In this document: piece by piece, positions 1-13,700 of the stretch | Layout of the letters: each line of letters starts with the position of its first letter | How positions within the stretch are numbered: position 1 is the first letter of the stretch | Assembly: GCA_003117195.1 (NCBI GenBank) | Contig: BDSI01000039.1 | Location: 62,001-126,000 of the forward strand | From: Eudorina sp. 2006-703-Eu-15 | Lineage: Eukaryota > Chlorophyta > Chlorophyceae > Chlamydomonadales > Volvocaceae | Direction of reading: 5' to 3' | DNA length: 64,000 nucleotides | Position numbers and translations under genes: made by a program | The notes under the pieces: model-generated | Databases searched by the model: none | Told to the model about the DNA's origin: nothing | Seen by the model: only the letters and a program-made list of their open reading frames with translations

Positions 1-1305
1 GTGCCCAAGTTTAGCCATCCCCCAGAGCGTGTTGGCGAGTTGGCGGCCCTCGAAACGTGCCAAGTGGGTCAGGACCGCGGACTCCAGCCGTGTCAGGAAC
101 ACAGACTGTGCATCGCTGCCGTCGACATGCTGCGACGTTAGTTGTCGCTGTCGTCGGTTGCTGTGGGTGTGATCGTGCCGATCAGCAGGCTCCGGCTGAT
201 TATTGACCGGACCATGCGAGGAATCCGCGCGCGATAACCGGAGGGAGCCCTGCCGAAAGCCTGCTTGCGGGGAGTCGCCCGGTGGCCACTGAGCAGGCCC
301 TTGCTGGCGGTTGTTTCTGTGTGCGCCATTGACAGCAAGCTGGGCGCGGTGCGCATGCGGACTGACGCCCTCCAGATGCCGTAACAACTCGTCACCCGGC
401 GGCACATCGGAATAAAGGTGTGCAGCCTCGTCCTGCCCGACGTTGGACCGCTGCCTGATGCCGCGGTTGCGGTCGTTGTTGCTACTGCTGCGCTCACTGC
501 AGCCACTGCTACTGCTAACATGAAGCTGGGCCATGTGGGTTACGACGGCGCTGACATGAAGATGGTTCATGTGGTTGAGGTTCTCGTCTACGATGCCCTG
601 AAGCTGCTGCCAACTTCTAGCGGCTTTGATGCGCCGCATCAGCTCCACTGCCTCTGCTTGACCGAGAGGGCTCGCCGGGGGTTGCGCAGCTGGTGCCATT
701 CCCGCGGGCGCCAAGATTGCGGCGTCGCGCAGCTGCGGGGCCGCCTTGCCGTGCGCGGGCCCATTCAAATGGAGAGGTGTCCCGTTGGGTTGGGCATACT
801 CACCACTCCACACCAAGGGAACCTGCACGCGCCGGGGTTGCGGGGGGACCCGGGCAAGTGACGAAACAGTTAGCAAACGGACTGAATGCAAGCTGCCCGT
901 CCCCCCTGCCGTCTGCACCTGCCCCGGTTACTTCAATTCGCACAGGGTACCTTAACCGTTCCCCGTGAACCCAACCCGGTGCACACCCCAGGCCCCTAGG
1001 CACACAGTCACAAGTCTGCAACCATCGGCAGAAGTTACCAGTGACTCACCGAACGCGTGCGGGCAGGCGGTGTGTCAACGCCCGAAGCATAGGAGTTCAC
1101 AGGTGGTGCTCCAGCAAGAATTGCGAGCCGCTGCGAGACCACGCGCCAAATGGGTTAGCCGTAGTGCAGCTTAGGATTGACTGTGTAAATATAGGTAACA
1201 ACGGAGACCAGCACTCACCCCGCGCCGGCCCCTGCCGTGGAAGGGGCAGACTTGCGCGGCGTGCGGCCGACCGCGCCGCGCCGCTTGGCGACCTTGCGTA
1301 CGCAT
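1..1305 (-). CDS. OPR (octotricopeptide repeat) organelle RNA factor, N-terminal part; runs off left edge
   Basis: Three exons join in phase: 1305-1219, 1130-1050 and 822-1 (continuing off the window). The two donors are GTGAGT and the third exon stays open for about 820 nt. Exon 1 starts with ATG, is Arg-rich and has no acidic residue (MRTQGRQAARRG), which fits an organelle transit peptide. Near residues 117-157 the protein reads LMRRIKAARSWQQLQ and then HVSAVVTHMAQL; just before the edge it reads RQLANTLWGMAKLGH. These are the degenerate helical signatures of chlorophycean OPR proteins, which are known to act in chloroplast or mitochondrial RNA stability, processing or translation. A Ser/Asn/His/Gln-rich linker separates the two helical parts. 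The target RNA, and any C-terminal RAP or nuclease domain, lie beyond what can be seen. The assignment to the family is firm; the exact upstream exons are inferred from phase. Confidence 0.85.
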
Positions 1306-1790
1306 CTTATGAAGCTAACCCATGACGTGATTTTCCACGAAAAACAGGTTAGTCGGTACGTGCAGCACCAAGTTCTATCCGTTATCCGAATTCACAAGTC
1401 CTTACGGCCCCTGTCAGTAATTGAAGGAAGTGTTGTTACGGAGACTGAATTGATTGGGTACGCTGCGCCAGGGCACCGAGAGACCTCGAAAGGCCATCTG
1501 TTTGTCAAGAACGGCGGCCTCGTACGGCAGCTCTTCTAGGGAGCAGCAACAAGGCTCAAATGATTTCTGTAACAAGTTTGTGATGTTTTGCTTTTAATAT
1601 GCTCAGCACTTAAACAACTACTTTCTAACTGCGGACTTCTCTGCAAGGATCTTGTTGCATTCCGTGGTTGACGCTTACACTCCAAAGCAGCAAAGGCCCT
1701 GGGGCCCGCCCCAGGCCTGCCAGGCCCTTTCGGTCGGCAGGCTAGGGCACAGTAGCTTGAGCCAGGGCTTGACTCTGTCAGTGTGACGAG
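1306..1790. promoter_or_regulatory. Divergent promoter between OPR gene and RPB1
   Basis: 485 nt separate the two start codons, which point away from each other. The stretch must hold both 5' UTRs and both core promoters. I see no clear TATA box near either start. An AT-richer part lies at about 1556-1640. No coding frame here is convincing. Confidence 0.6.
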
Positions 1791-4700
1791 ATGGCTAGCG
1801 TCGACCGGTTTCCCTACAGCAGCGCGCCTGTGCGGCAGGTTAAGGCCGTGCAGTTCAGCGTCTGGGACCCCGCGGAAATTGTAAGTGGAGGTTTTGTGGA
1901 CAAACTATGTACCTCGAACTCAAGACTTCCCGTACCTGCAGAAAGCTTATTCCGTCGCGGAAATTGTGTCCAGCGAGACCTATGAGAAAGGAAAGCCTAA
2001 GCTCGGCGGTCTTTCGGACCCCCGGATGGGGACCATGGACCGTGGCGGCATCTGTACCACCGATGGTGCCAACGCGAACGACAGCCCGGGTTACTTTGGC
2101 CACATCGCCCTGGCGAGGCCCGTGCACCATATTGGCTTCATCAAAACAGTCATCCGTGTCCTGCGGTGTGTCAGCTATCACACATCGCGACTGCTGGTTG
2201 ACAAGGTACGAACAGGCCTGGGCAGGCCTTCGCCCAGAAGTTGTGCACAGCCCTTGGGTCTAGATGATGCCACTTGTTGCAGTCGATTGCCGCCACCGCA
2301 ACGTGCACTGAATGCGGACATTGCGCTGACAGTTGCTGGACTACCGTCTGTGACCGAAATATGGTGCTCGCATGGTTGGGCAGGTCGTTGGGGGCTGTCC
2401 GGCATGGGGCGCTTGGCTTGGGTTTTTCAGCTTAGCGCCATATGGGACTTGGTGCCAGGAATAACGGGTTGTTTCACAACCCTGGTTTTGCAGCTCGCCT
2501 GTAAGCACGCCTACCACCGCTGCCGGGAAACTTCGCTCCCGTAACAGGACGACCCCAAGTACGCGTATGGCCTGCGCATCAGCGACTCGGAGAAGCGGCT
2601 GCGCTATTTCGTGCACCTGTGCCAGGGCAAGAAGCTGGACGAAACGACTGGTAATGCCCAGCCCTCGTACCGGCTCGAGGGCCTGAAGATCACGGCGGAG
2701 TTCCCCAAAATTAAGGGGGACGAGGAGCAGGAGCAGGATAATGTGGAGCGCAAGCAGGTGGGGCCAGCTTGCGTTATTCCGGGTCATATCATCGATGGAG
2801 GTGCACTTGCAAGTCCCAGGGGGCGATCGGACGACGGACATGCATGGCCAGGGCCAACTTGCGGACCGGGGCAGATGGTGAAGCTGAGCGACGTGCCAAG
2901 CGGGGGGACACTGGGAAAACGGGGGAGGAAGCATGAAAGGACGTCGACAGGGAGCTGGCCAGGTGGAGTCCCTGCAAACGTCAGCAGCTCATGCATTTGC
3001 GTTGTGCAATACTCGAAGAGGCTGAGAGGCAGTAGAGAGTCCAACGGGGCACTGAGGGCAAATCTGGCCTGACAGTGTAGACGAGCTGTCTACGGGGCAG
3101 ACATGAATCAAAAGTCCAAATCCGATTCGGAAAGCTTATAATTAAGCGGTAACTGGGAGGTTGATGGCGTTCATGATGCCAGTCAGAGCAGGCTCTCGCC
3201 TGCTGCATGAAAGGCATGATAATTTTCGGGTAGGTTTGTATGACATCATCATCCGATTGCTGGCTTTCTTGGGCCTTGTCGCGACCGCTTTGATGCGCAG
3301 GAGCTCACAGCCGCGCGCGCCCTGGAGATTCTGAAGCGCATTCCGCCGGAGGACTGCAGGGCGCTTGGCTTCGATTGCCGCTTCACGCGACCGGACTGGA
3401 TGATTATCCAGAATCTGCCTGTGCCGCCGCCACCCGTGCGGCCGTCCGTCATGATGGACAGCAGCAGCCGGTGAGGAGTTATTGCTGCTGGGAACCCAGG
3501 AGGGTTTGTCTGGGATTGGGAGGGATTAGTACAAGGTGTGCAGGGATTGTATGATACCAAGAATCATGTTAGTTTGTTGGGACGGGGGAAGTGGACGGAG
3601 AATGGGAGACGGGGGGTGGGGGTGGCGGGGAGAAAATGAGACGAAGCATGAGTCAGGGTGACAGCTAATCGGAAGGTTGTCACCGTAGCGACCTAGCACA
3701 CAAATATGTTGACCGAGGGCCATTGCCTCCAGCTGTGGAAACTGAAACGAAATAGACCAAATAAATGGGGAAACTGAGACGAAGTAGGCCAAAGCGATTT
3801 CTAACTCAACAAGGCATGAGTCGGTGTGGTTAAGCGCATGAAGAAGATGGGGGGCAACAAGGTGACCGGGAAAGGTGCCCACACAAAGACATGTTGAGCA
3901 TGACAACTTCCGCCATAATCCTGAGGGTGCCAACCGTGCACATCCGGAGCTGCACCCAGTGAAGTATGTCGTTCCGGTGGTGTGGCTGGTGTGGTAATTA
4001 GATGCACAAACTAGGAAGTGCGTGGCGCCGCAAGTTCACGGGGTGGCTGTGCTGGGACTCAGAAAGCCATCCTTGTATCCGCACGCCAGTCTAGCGTCAA
4101 TACCACGTGGTTCTCATTTAATGAGTGCAGAAAGGCCATAGCACATTGCTTGTGCGCTCCTGGGGCAAGGTTTCCAGCACATCGTAGGTTTTCGTGGCTG
4201 ACCTCCCCACTAGCACCCTCACCCGCTTCATTGGCGGGCGCGGTACGTTTCTAGGCGTTGGCTGCTTAAGGTTTTGTTTCTGCTCACGTGGTTTATGAGT
4301 GGACCGGAGTGGACACTGGGCGAAGCTGGTTGCGGCGACACGTCGCACCGTCCAGCCGCGATGCCAGCGGAGACAGCATGCGGGGCGCTATGGCCCTGAT
4401 CAACCCGTGTTACCCATGCCGCGCGGCTGCCGAACTCCTCCATGCCGCCCTGCGCAGCTGCGAGGACGACTTGACACATAAGTTGGCTGAGATACTGCGC
4501 ACCAATAACGCCATTAAGAAGCAGGACGCCACAGGAACTCCACAGCACGTCATCTCGGAGCAGATCATGGCGCTGCAGTACCACATCACCACCTACTTCG
4601 ACAACTCCAGTCCGGGTGGGTCCACCGGCGGCACGGGAGCGCTGTTGCAGGCCATGACGCTCCATCTGTCCGTCTCGAGTGTGCTGCGACTTGCGCAGAC

Positions 4701-7700
4701 AAGCTTTTTTAACCCAAGCGCCTTGCGCATATCATCTGTGCATGCTTGGACCATCAGTCTCGGTGGCGAGAGGTGACCAAACGCTTGACGCCGATGTTTT
4801 TGCGTCAACTGCTTGTCTGACGGTAGGCATCCCCAAGTCAAACCAAAAGTCAGGGCGCCCGATCAAGTCCATCAGCGAGCGCCTTAAGGGCAAGGCGGGC
4901 CGCATCCGCGGGAACCTCATGGGCAAGCGTGTGGACTTCTCCGCGCGCACTGTCATCACCGGCGATCCCAACATCGGCATCGACGAGCTGGGCGTGCCGT
5001 GGTCCATCGCCCTCAACCTGACTTTCCCGGAGACGGTGACGCCCTTCAACATTGAGCGGTGAGATCGGCAGCAGGTGCATGGATGGGCCCATCACGGCCC
5101 TCGGATGGCGCGCCAGACCGCCTAGATGTCACATGCCGCAATCTTCGGCAGCCGCGGCTATGCTGCCGTCGTTCGCGCTACCCATTTATGACATCCATTG
5201 ACATCGTGATGCAGGCTGCAGAAGCTGGTGGACAACGGGCCCAATCCGCCGCCCGGGGAGACGGGCGCTAAGCACATCATCCGGGAGGATGGCCGCCGCA
5301 TCAACCTGGCGGTGCTCAAGAGCGGTGCGGACCGCCGGCTGGAGCCGGGGGACAAGGTGGGCGGGGCAGCACAGAGCCCGTTCGTGTTGATGGGAGGGAC
5401 GTTCACGGGATGAGGACAGCACTACCGGGGCATAAGAACGGGAACTCGAGGGTCGGACCGAGCGCTGGCGTTCAGAAACGCCAGGAAACTTGCAGGAAAC
5501 GTGTTCGATTTCTGCTCTACTCCTTCCAGGTGGAGCGCCACATGGTGAACGGCGACCTGGTGCTGTTCAACCGGCAGCCGTCGCTGCACAAGATGTCTAT
5601 GATGGGGCACAGGGTGCGCATCCTGCCCTACTCCACCTTCCGCCTCAACCTCAGGTGTGCCACGCGCGACCACTTGGCGTGAGCTATGAAATGTTGAGGC
5701 CAACCTTAATTCTTTTGGACCGTTTGGCCCACGATGTTTTCTTGCGGCAGCGCTTTAAGGCGGAACGTGGGGCAGCAGTGGCCTGACTTGTGTGGCTGCG
5801 CCGGCAAGTTGTTACCTAACGGCGACGACTCTGTGCAACCCGGTGTCCTGCAGCGTCACGACGCCCTACAACGCCGATTTCGATGGCGACGAGATGAACA
5901 TGCACGTGGCGCAGACGCACGAGACTCGCGCCGAGATGATGATGCTGATGATGGTGCCTCGGAACATCGTGTCGCCGCAGGTGTGCCCCCGCTGTGCGGA
6001 CAGGGCTCAATCATGGCTGGCCGCGCACGTCGTTACACAACCGGATATCTGTTTGTCTGCAAACCGGTTTTCGCTAAGCCAGTCACAAGTTGATGCTAAT
6101 TGGGCATAACGCCGGACCCCGTATCTGTTGCTGGCGGGTAACCGATTTCAGATGACCGATGGGGTGTCGAACTCTTATCCTATTGGTAGTGTATCAGTAG
6201 CGACTCTGCGGAAACGTTGCCGTTCAACTCTTCATACATTCCATCCCCGGCCTTTCCGCCCACAGGCCAACAAGCCCGTCATGGGCATCGTGCAGGACTC
6301 GCTGCTGGGCACTCGTCTGATGACGAAGCGCGACATCTTCATCGAGAAGGACGTGTTCATGAACACGATCATGGGCATCGAGGACTGGGACGGCACCGTG
6401 CCGATGCCCACTATCCTGAAACCCAAGCCGCTGTGGACCGGCAAGCAGGTAGAGAACCGACTCAGTCGTGCTGCATCTCTCGCCATCACAGGCCCTCACA
6501 GTCACCAATTGTATTGGCCTTCCCTGTTCTCTGGCATCGCTTCTTTGTGCTGATGTGTGGGACCACGTTCGCGTTTTTCGCGCGCAAATGACACAGTGCT
6601 ACCTTACGACCAATGGTGGGGACCTGCTCCGTGCGCTGGCTGTCCATGGACTGATGTGACTGGCGCCTGTCTGCGCCCCATGCACTGCGAATGTTTGATC
6701 AATTTGCGGCACAGGAGGACGCCTGTCTGCGCCCCATCCACAGCGAATGTCTGGTTAATTTGCGGCACAGGAGCAAGCCACGCTTTACCTAGCGCCTGCC
6801 TCCTTATGACCCCAATAACGGTTGTGCTGCAGATCTTCTCCATGTTCATTCCCGACGTGAACCTGAAGAACAAGAGCGCCTGGTACAAAGACACGGACGT
6901 GCCGGACATGTCCGTCGACGACTCCCAGGTGCGGTCCGAGGGGCACCCGGCTTCGGATTGGATGCTTCGGATCCGTTAAGGAAGCGATAGGAACGCGTGA
7001 GGTGATTGTATGAGGCAGCGTAGGGCCACCTAGGCAGATGTGCACCTTGCCCCCCAACCATACTTCATACATCCATCGACGCGCTCGTTGCCTTTCCTGT
7101 TGGTGTTCCTACCCTACCGCGCCCTGGGTGCCGCAGGTGCTGATCCGCGGCGGCGAGCTCATCACGGGCGCTCTGTGCAAGAAGACGGTCGGCAACGGCG
7201 CGGGCGGTCTCGTGCACCTCACCTGGCTGGAGCACGGCCCGCACGCGGCCCGCGGCTTCATCAACAACGTGCAGCGCACCGTCAACTACTGGGTGCTGCA
7301 GCACGGCATGAGCATCGGTATCGGCGATACGGTCGCCGACGCCAAGACCATGACCAAGGTCAACGAGATCATCGAGGAGGTGCGTGTGGCCGGTGTTGGC
7401 CGAGTGAGGCTCAGTGGTGGTGGTGGTGGTGGTGGTGGTGGTGTCGCGATCCCAAACAGAAGAAGCAAGTCGCGGCACTACGTGACGGGCCCCTGCATAA
7501 GAATCCGACCCATGACGGTGTCGGCTGCGTGCATATGTGGCGAGCACAACATGCACACGCACAACTGCGCGGGCAGTGGCCCATCGCGTCCCGTTCCCGT
7601 GCCCCCGCTCCCAGGCCAAGCGCAAGGTGAAGGAGGTGGTGGAGAAGTACCAGCAGAACCAGCTAGAGGCGCAGCCCGGCCGGACCATCCACGAGAGCTT

Positions 7701-10700
7701 CGAGGCGCAGGTAAGGACCGGTGCAGGGCGACGCAATGACACGCGGATATTACCGGACCGTCTCCGTCAGTCCGTCCCCCAACCCTTCGCCCATCAAAAA
7801 CTTCGTGACATTCGCCGGGTCCCACTTCGCGTCAACCCACATGTGTCGTGCGACATCCACCAGCTACTGCCAGCGTTGTTGAATGATGCCACCGGTCCCT
7901 GCCTTTTCGTGGTTTCGCAGGTGAACCAGGTGCTGAACAAGTGCCGTGATGACGCCGGGAAGGCGGCCTACATGTCCGTCGACCTGGCGAACAACATCAT
8001 CAAGATGGTGACGGCGGGCTCCAAGGGCTCCAACATCAACATCTCGCAGATGATGGGTTGTGTGGGCCAGCAGAACGTCGAGGGCAAACGTATCCCGTTC
8101 GGCTTCCAGAACCGGTGAGCAGTTGCAGAAGACCAGAGTTAGCCGATAGGCCTCAAGAAGGACTTCCGAGGTGGCGTCGCTCTGGTTCGTGCGCCGGAAT
8201 CGGGATTGGCGGGTGCCGGTGGTTGCATAGTCTTAGGTGTTCCACCAGACATTCGAAACCGCTGCCTTGTTTGTGACCGTTGCCGCACACCCTCTGTCCC
8301 GCAGCACGCTGCCGCACTTCAACAAGGACGACCTTGGTCCGGAGGCGCGCGGGTTCGTGGGCAACTCGTACCTCCGAGGCCTAACGCCGCAGGAGTTCTT
8401 CTTCCACGCCATGGGTGGTCGCGAGGGTCTCATCGATACGGCCGTCAAGACCGCCTCGACCGGCTACATTCAGCGCAGGTGCGTGCAGGCGCGGCGCACG
8501 CGAAACCTAAATCCTGTTCACGGAACCTAAATCCTGTTCACATCGACGCTGGGTTGCTGTCTCGCGCTGCTCATGGTTCTGCTGTTGGCCAGTGATAAGT
8601 GCGGGCGTTCGCGCTCCATTTTCTTTCTTGCACTTCAGTATTGTATTGTTTTCCCCGCACTGGGTGTCCCTCTGCGTCTGTGCGTGGTCCCTCAGGCTGG
8701 TGAAGGCCATGGAGGACATGGTGGTGCGCTACGGCGGTACGGTCCGTAACAGCCAGGGAGACGTCGTGCAGTTTTTGTACGGCGAGGACGGCATGGATGC
8801 CGTGCGCATCGAGAGCCAGAGCTTCGAGTACCTCAAGTGGGACGTAAGTTTGGACAGCGATGATGCCTGGGGAGGTGTTGGGGCGAGTGCGCTTGGCAAA
8901 CCGGCGAAAGAGCTGCTTTTCTGCTGACGTGATTCCCGTTGACCCACGCATCGACGCATTGAAATATTCTGACTGTTGTAGCTGCATGCTGCTTTCAACC
9001 CAGCTTACCCTCCTCATGCCTTGGGCCCCGGTGCGCAGCCGGTCAAGCTCGACAAGGTCTACCGCATCGACACCACCCGCGACCTGGCGCCCGACTGGCT
9101 GTCCAATGAGGAGTACGAGGCGCTGCGCACAGACGCGGAGACGGAGCAGGTGAGCTTAGCCCCGTGATAATTACGGTGCCCAGGTCTATTCGCGCAGGCT
9201 TTGACATCTGGCTTGGAGACTCCGCAGCTGCGTACACGATATACGGAGGGGTGCATATGTCGAATGGTTTGTTTCTTTTCCCAGCAAACAAAATTCGGCT
9301 GACGGGGGGCGGGGGCATTGGTGCTGCGCCCCTGGACTCGACGAACGCAGGCGCTGCGCGATGAGGCGGCCCAGCTGAAGGAGGACCTGCGGGTGCTGCG
9401 CGAGGAGGTGCTGACGGTGGGCGACGAGAAGGTCAACATCCCGCTCAACCTGTCGCGCTTGATTTGGAACGCGCAGACCAAGTTCGGCTGCAAGCCGCAC
9501 AGGTGGGACCGCACCGATCGTTTTCGTCTCCGTTTCCGCCTGTGACGTGGGTCCCGTGGTCGGTTGGCGGTAAGCCGCGTCAGCGTTCGCTGGGCAGTCG
9601 GTTGAAATGACAGTACTGCGTTCCGTGAATCGCAAGCTATGTCAATTCCTTTGTCGATCAGCTTCGACCTCACTGAAGCGCTTCCCGGAGCTGATGAGCT
9701 GACGTCCAGCTGACGTGTCGTGCGCTGTTCGTTACTGGGTATCGCAGGCCCGGCTGGACCGGCCTCGGCGTGAAGGAGGTGGTGACCAAGGTGCAGGACC
9801 TGTGCAAGCGGCTGGTGGTGGTGGTCGGCTCGGACGGACTGTCCGTGGAGGCGCAGCGGAACGCCACCATCATGTTCCACTCGTGAGTGCACTCACCCCA
9901 CACCTTTTACTCCCGCTTTGCTAGTTGTCCCCTCCCTATGCAACACCGTCGTATGTGTGCTTCGGGCTGCCTGCATTATTCGTCATGGCATTCATCAAAT
10001 CATTCTGCTGGCACTGCTTAAACCGGGGAGGAGCAGTTCGCGAGTCCGCGTCGTCTGTGTCTCACGTGCGGCTATGTTTGGCCAAAACCTTCGGATTCCG
10101 TGCACGCTCACGCGCGCACACCGCTCTCATCGCGCCCCGCAGCATGGTGCGCATGCACCTGGCCACCAAGCGCGTGCTGTCCGAGTACAAGCTCAACCAG
10201 AAGGCCTTCGACTGGCTGCTGGGCGAAATCGACGTCCGCTTCAACCTGGCGCTGGCGCACCCCGGCGAGTGTGTCGGGACCGTGGCGGCCCAGTCGCTGG
10301 GAGAGCCGACCACGCAGGTGCGCTGCGCCCAACCTCCTCGCGCTGCCTCTTTTGATTCATGTCGTGTCTTATTCAAGCGCGGCAGCCACACACGGTTGCT
10401 TAATGGTCTCGGAGCTTAGCGGGAATTAGTAGTAGCTGCAGATCAGGTAGATTAACATGCAGGTTTGCCGGTTGATTCAGGAGTGGCCACATCTGCTTCC
10501 CTGCTGAATGCCTCCTGCATCCCGCCGTGTCGGGCCCTGCCATGCCGCTGTAGATGACGCTCAACACGTTCCACTTCGCTGGTGTCTCCGCGAAGAACGT
10601 GACGCTGGGTGTGCCCCGCCTGACTGAGCTCATCAACCTGGCCAAGAACATCAAGACTCCCACGCTCACGGTGCACCTGCTGCCGGGGCTGCGAGAGTGA

Positions 10701-13700
10701 GTAGGGGCAGTGAGGACCAAGGGTTGCGTTGCTTCTCATCCATCATCCAATGTCGCATTGGGGCGTGCGTGTATGGACTACACATAGATAGGAAGGGAAT
10801 CACCGTCCTTATGGAAACGTGCGGGTCTGCCGGCGCTGGCGCTTTACGGTACTTGGCCATCCACCCGCATCGCTGCCGCAGGAACAAGGACCGGGCCAAG
10901 GAGGTACAGGCCAAGCTGGAGTACACGTGCTTCAAGAACGTGGTGAAGACCACGGAGATCTGGTGCGTGGGCTGCAGTGGCCGACAGGGCCTTACGTCTG
11001 TAACCGCGACGTCATGCGGGGTTGGGGAGTCCTCATGATAGCAGGTTGACCGTTCTTTTTACTCGTGACATGATCATCCCATTCATTGTTCTGCTGGCTG
11101 CTGGGTGGCGCTTGCGTGCCATCATCTGCCGTACGCAGGTACGACCCAGTGGACCCCGGTAACCCCAGCCAGACGATCATCGGGGAGGACGAGGAGATGC
11201 TCAGCAGCTACTATGACCTGGCGGGTGACGAGGACCTGCAGGTGCTGCCGCGGCTGTCGCACTGGCTGCTGCGCTTCGAGCTCAACCGCGGCACCATGCT
11301 GGACAAGGGCCTCAGTCTGGGGGCCGTCCAGAAGGCGCTGCAGGACGAATGGGAGGACTTCATCAACGTGCTGGTCAACGATGACAACGCAGAGAAGCTC
11401 ATCATGCGCATCCGGTGCGTCGCCCAACTTTGCCCCTTACCCTGATGGATGCGAGCGGATACTCCCAGGGCTTCGTCCGGGTACCGAAGCGGCGACAGGC
11501 GGTCTCGATGCACGGGCGCAGTGACACGCCGTGATTGGGCGTTGTAATGATATGCTGCTCGTCGCCGAGGGGGTTGCTCCGCTGGCTTTAGCTCTGACCC
11601 GCCTGCTAATCCCGCGCTGCTCTCACCTCAGCGTTATGAAGACGGAGGAGGCCAGCAAGGACGAGTCGGCGGACCCCACGGAGGACACCATGCTCAAGCT
11701 GTCGGCCGCCATCATGGACGTGCGCCTGCACGGTGTGCCCAACATCCGCAAGGTCTTCATCCGCGCGGAGAACCAGCACGTGTACGACAAGGAGCGCGGT
11801 AACTTCCGCAAGTACGAGGAGTGGATCCTGGATACGGAAGGCATCAATTTGGAGCAGGTGTGTGTAGTGTGTGTTGATGGAAAGACTGTGTCTCCGCCGC
11901 TGAGCAGGGGGAGGAAAGAAATGAGAGCCCACACGTCCACGTGATATGCAGAGGGTTAGATCTGCACAACAAAGGCTGGTGGGTCTTTGGCCCAGCAGCC
12001 AGTTGCTCGCGTCCATCGTGAGGAGCCCGGTTGGGTATTGCCGGCGTAGCGTAGCTTGGGCACTGCAAATCCTTGCCTAACTCGCGTCTTGTCCCGCACT
12101 CCGCTGTGTGGCACCGCGCAGGTGCTGGCGTTCGAGGGTGTGGATCCCCGGCGGACCATGTCCAACTCCATCATTGAGGTGCTGGAGGTGCTGGGCATCG
12201 AGGTGAGGGGAGGGCGGCTCTGGTGCGGGGGCGGCTGTCGCAAGTGAAGAGGGGACGCCATCCGACAGAAAGGGGACACCAAATCGTCTCGCGGGAGTGT
12301 CCCCTTTCCGGTAGGACACCGGAATCCCGGTTTTGGTACCCCACATGGCCTCAACCGGCCCTCTGGATTGGCTCCTTTGTTACCCGACCCTACAGGCGGC
12401 CCGCGCGGCGTTGTTGAAGGAGGTCCGCGCCGTCATCTCGTTCGACGGCTCCTACGTCAACTACCGCCACCTGGCCTGCCTGTGAGTCGTCATGGAGGCC
12501 GCACGGCGTGGGTATTGAACTCGGGCACATCCCTCGCACTCTGATCGAGTTTGGCCCCGCCCCCGCCGCCTGCCGACATGGGGGCCAGGCGCCCCATGCA
12601 CGCCGCAGCTACGGTATCTTGGACTACTGTGCGCTGTGTGGGGACGTAGGGTGCCCCGCGGAAGTGGTGTTGAGCCCATGAACTCGCGTCCGTTGCAAAG
12701 CTCCTGATGGCCACATTCCGTGCTTTTGTAATTTGTATGCTGTGCGGCCGCGCAGGGTGGACATCATGACGTGCAAGGGCTGCCTGATGGCCATCACGCG
12801 CCATGGCATCAACCGCAACGGCAACGGTCCGCTGACGCAGTGCAGCTTCGAGGAGACGGTCGACATCCTGTACCGGGCGGCCATGTTCGGCGAGCGCGAC
12901 AAGCTGATGGGCGTGTCGGACAACATCATGATGGGCAACATGTGCCCGCTGGGCACGGGCGCCTTCGACCTCATGCTGGACGAGTCGGCGTTGGAGAACG
13001 CGTTCGACGTGCAGGTAAGCTATAGCCAGCCAGCCAGCGCCCGTTCCTAGTAGGCACCTGCCAGGCTGGTAGGCACCTGCGAGGCTGGTAGGCACCTGCG
13101 AGCTAAACTTGGGTGGCACACATGGCCGGCCGGACGGGAAGTACCAGTACTGGTGCTCCAGGGTTGGAGCACGGCGATTATTAATATGGGTCCAGGTTTT
13201 TGCATTCCTTCCCGGATGGATGATCAGTCGCGTTCAGCGTCGACGTCTTCGCTGCTTTTTTACGCGGGGTGCGCAACAGGTGGGCAACCTGGTGTTCGGA
13301 GACGACGGGCTGCTCAACACGCCGGGCCGCTACACGCCGGGCCGCTCGCCGCACCGGACGCCCGGGCCCATGTCGCCGTCGCACATGCTGTCACCCATGC
13401 ACTCGCCCTTCATCGGCGGCGGCAGCTTCAGCCCCATTGTGGGCGGTGCGTTCAGCCCCGTGCACGGGAGCGGCGGGCCCATGTCGCCGAGCTACAGCCC
13501 GACAAGCCCGCGCTACAGCCCCACGTCGCCGGGCTACAGCCCTACCTCGCCGGCCTACTCGCCGACGTCGCCGGCCTACTCGCCGACCTCGCCGGCCTAC
13601 TCGCCAACCAGTCCGGCGTACTCGCCGACGTCGCCGGCGTACTCACCCACCAGCCCGGCGTACTCACCAACAAGCCCGGCGTACTCGCCGACGTCGCCGG

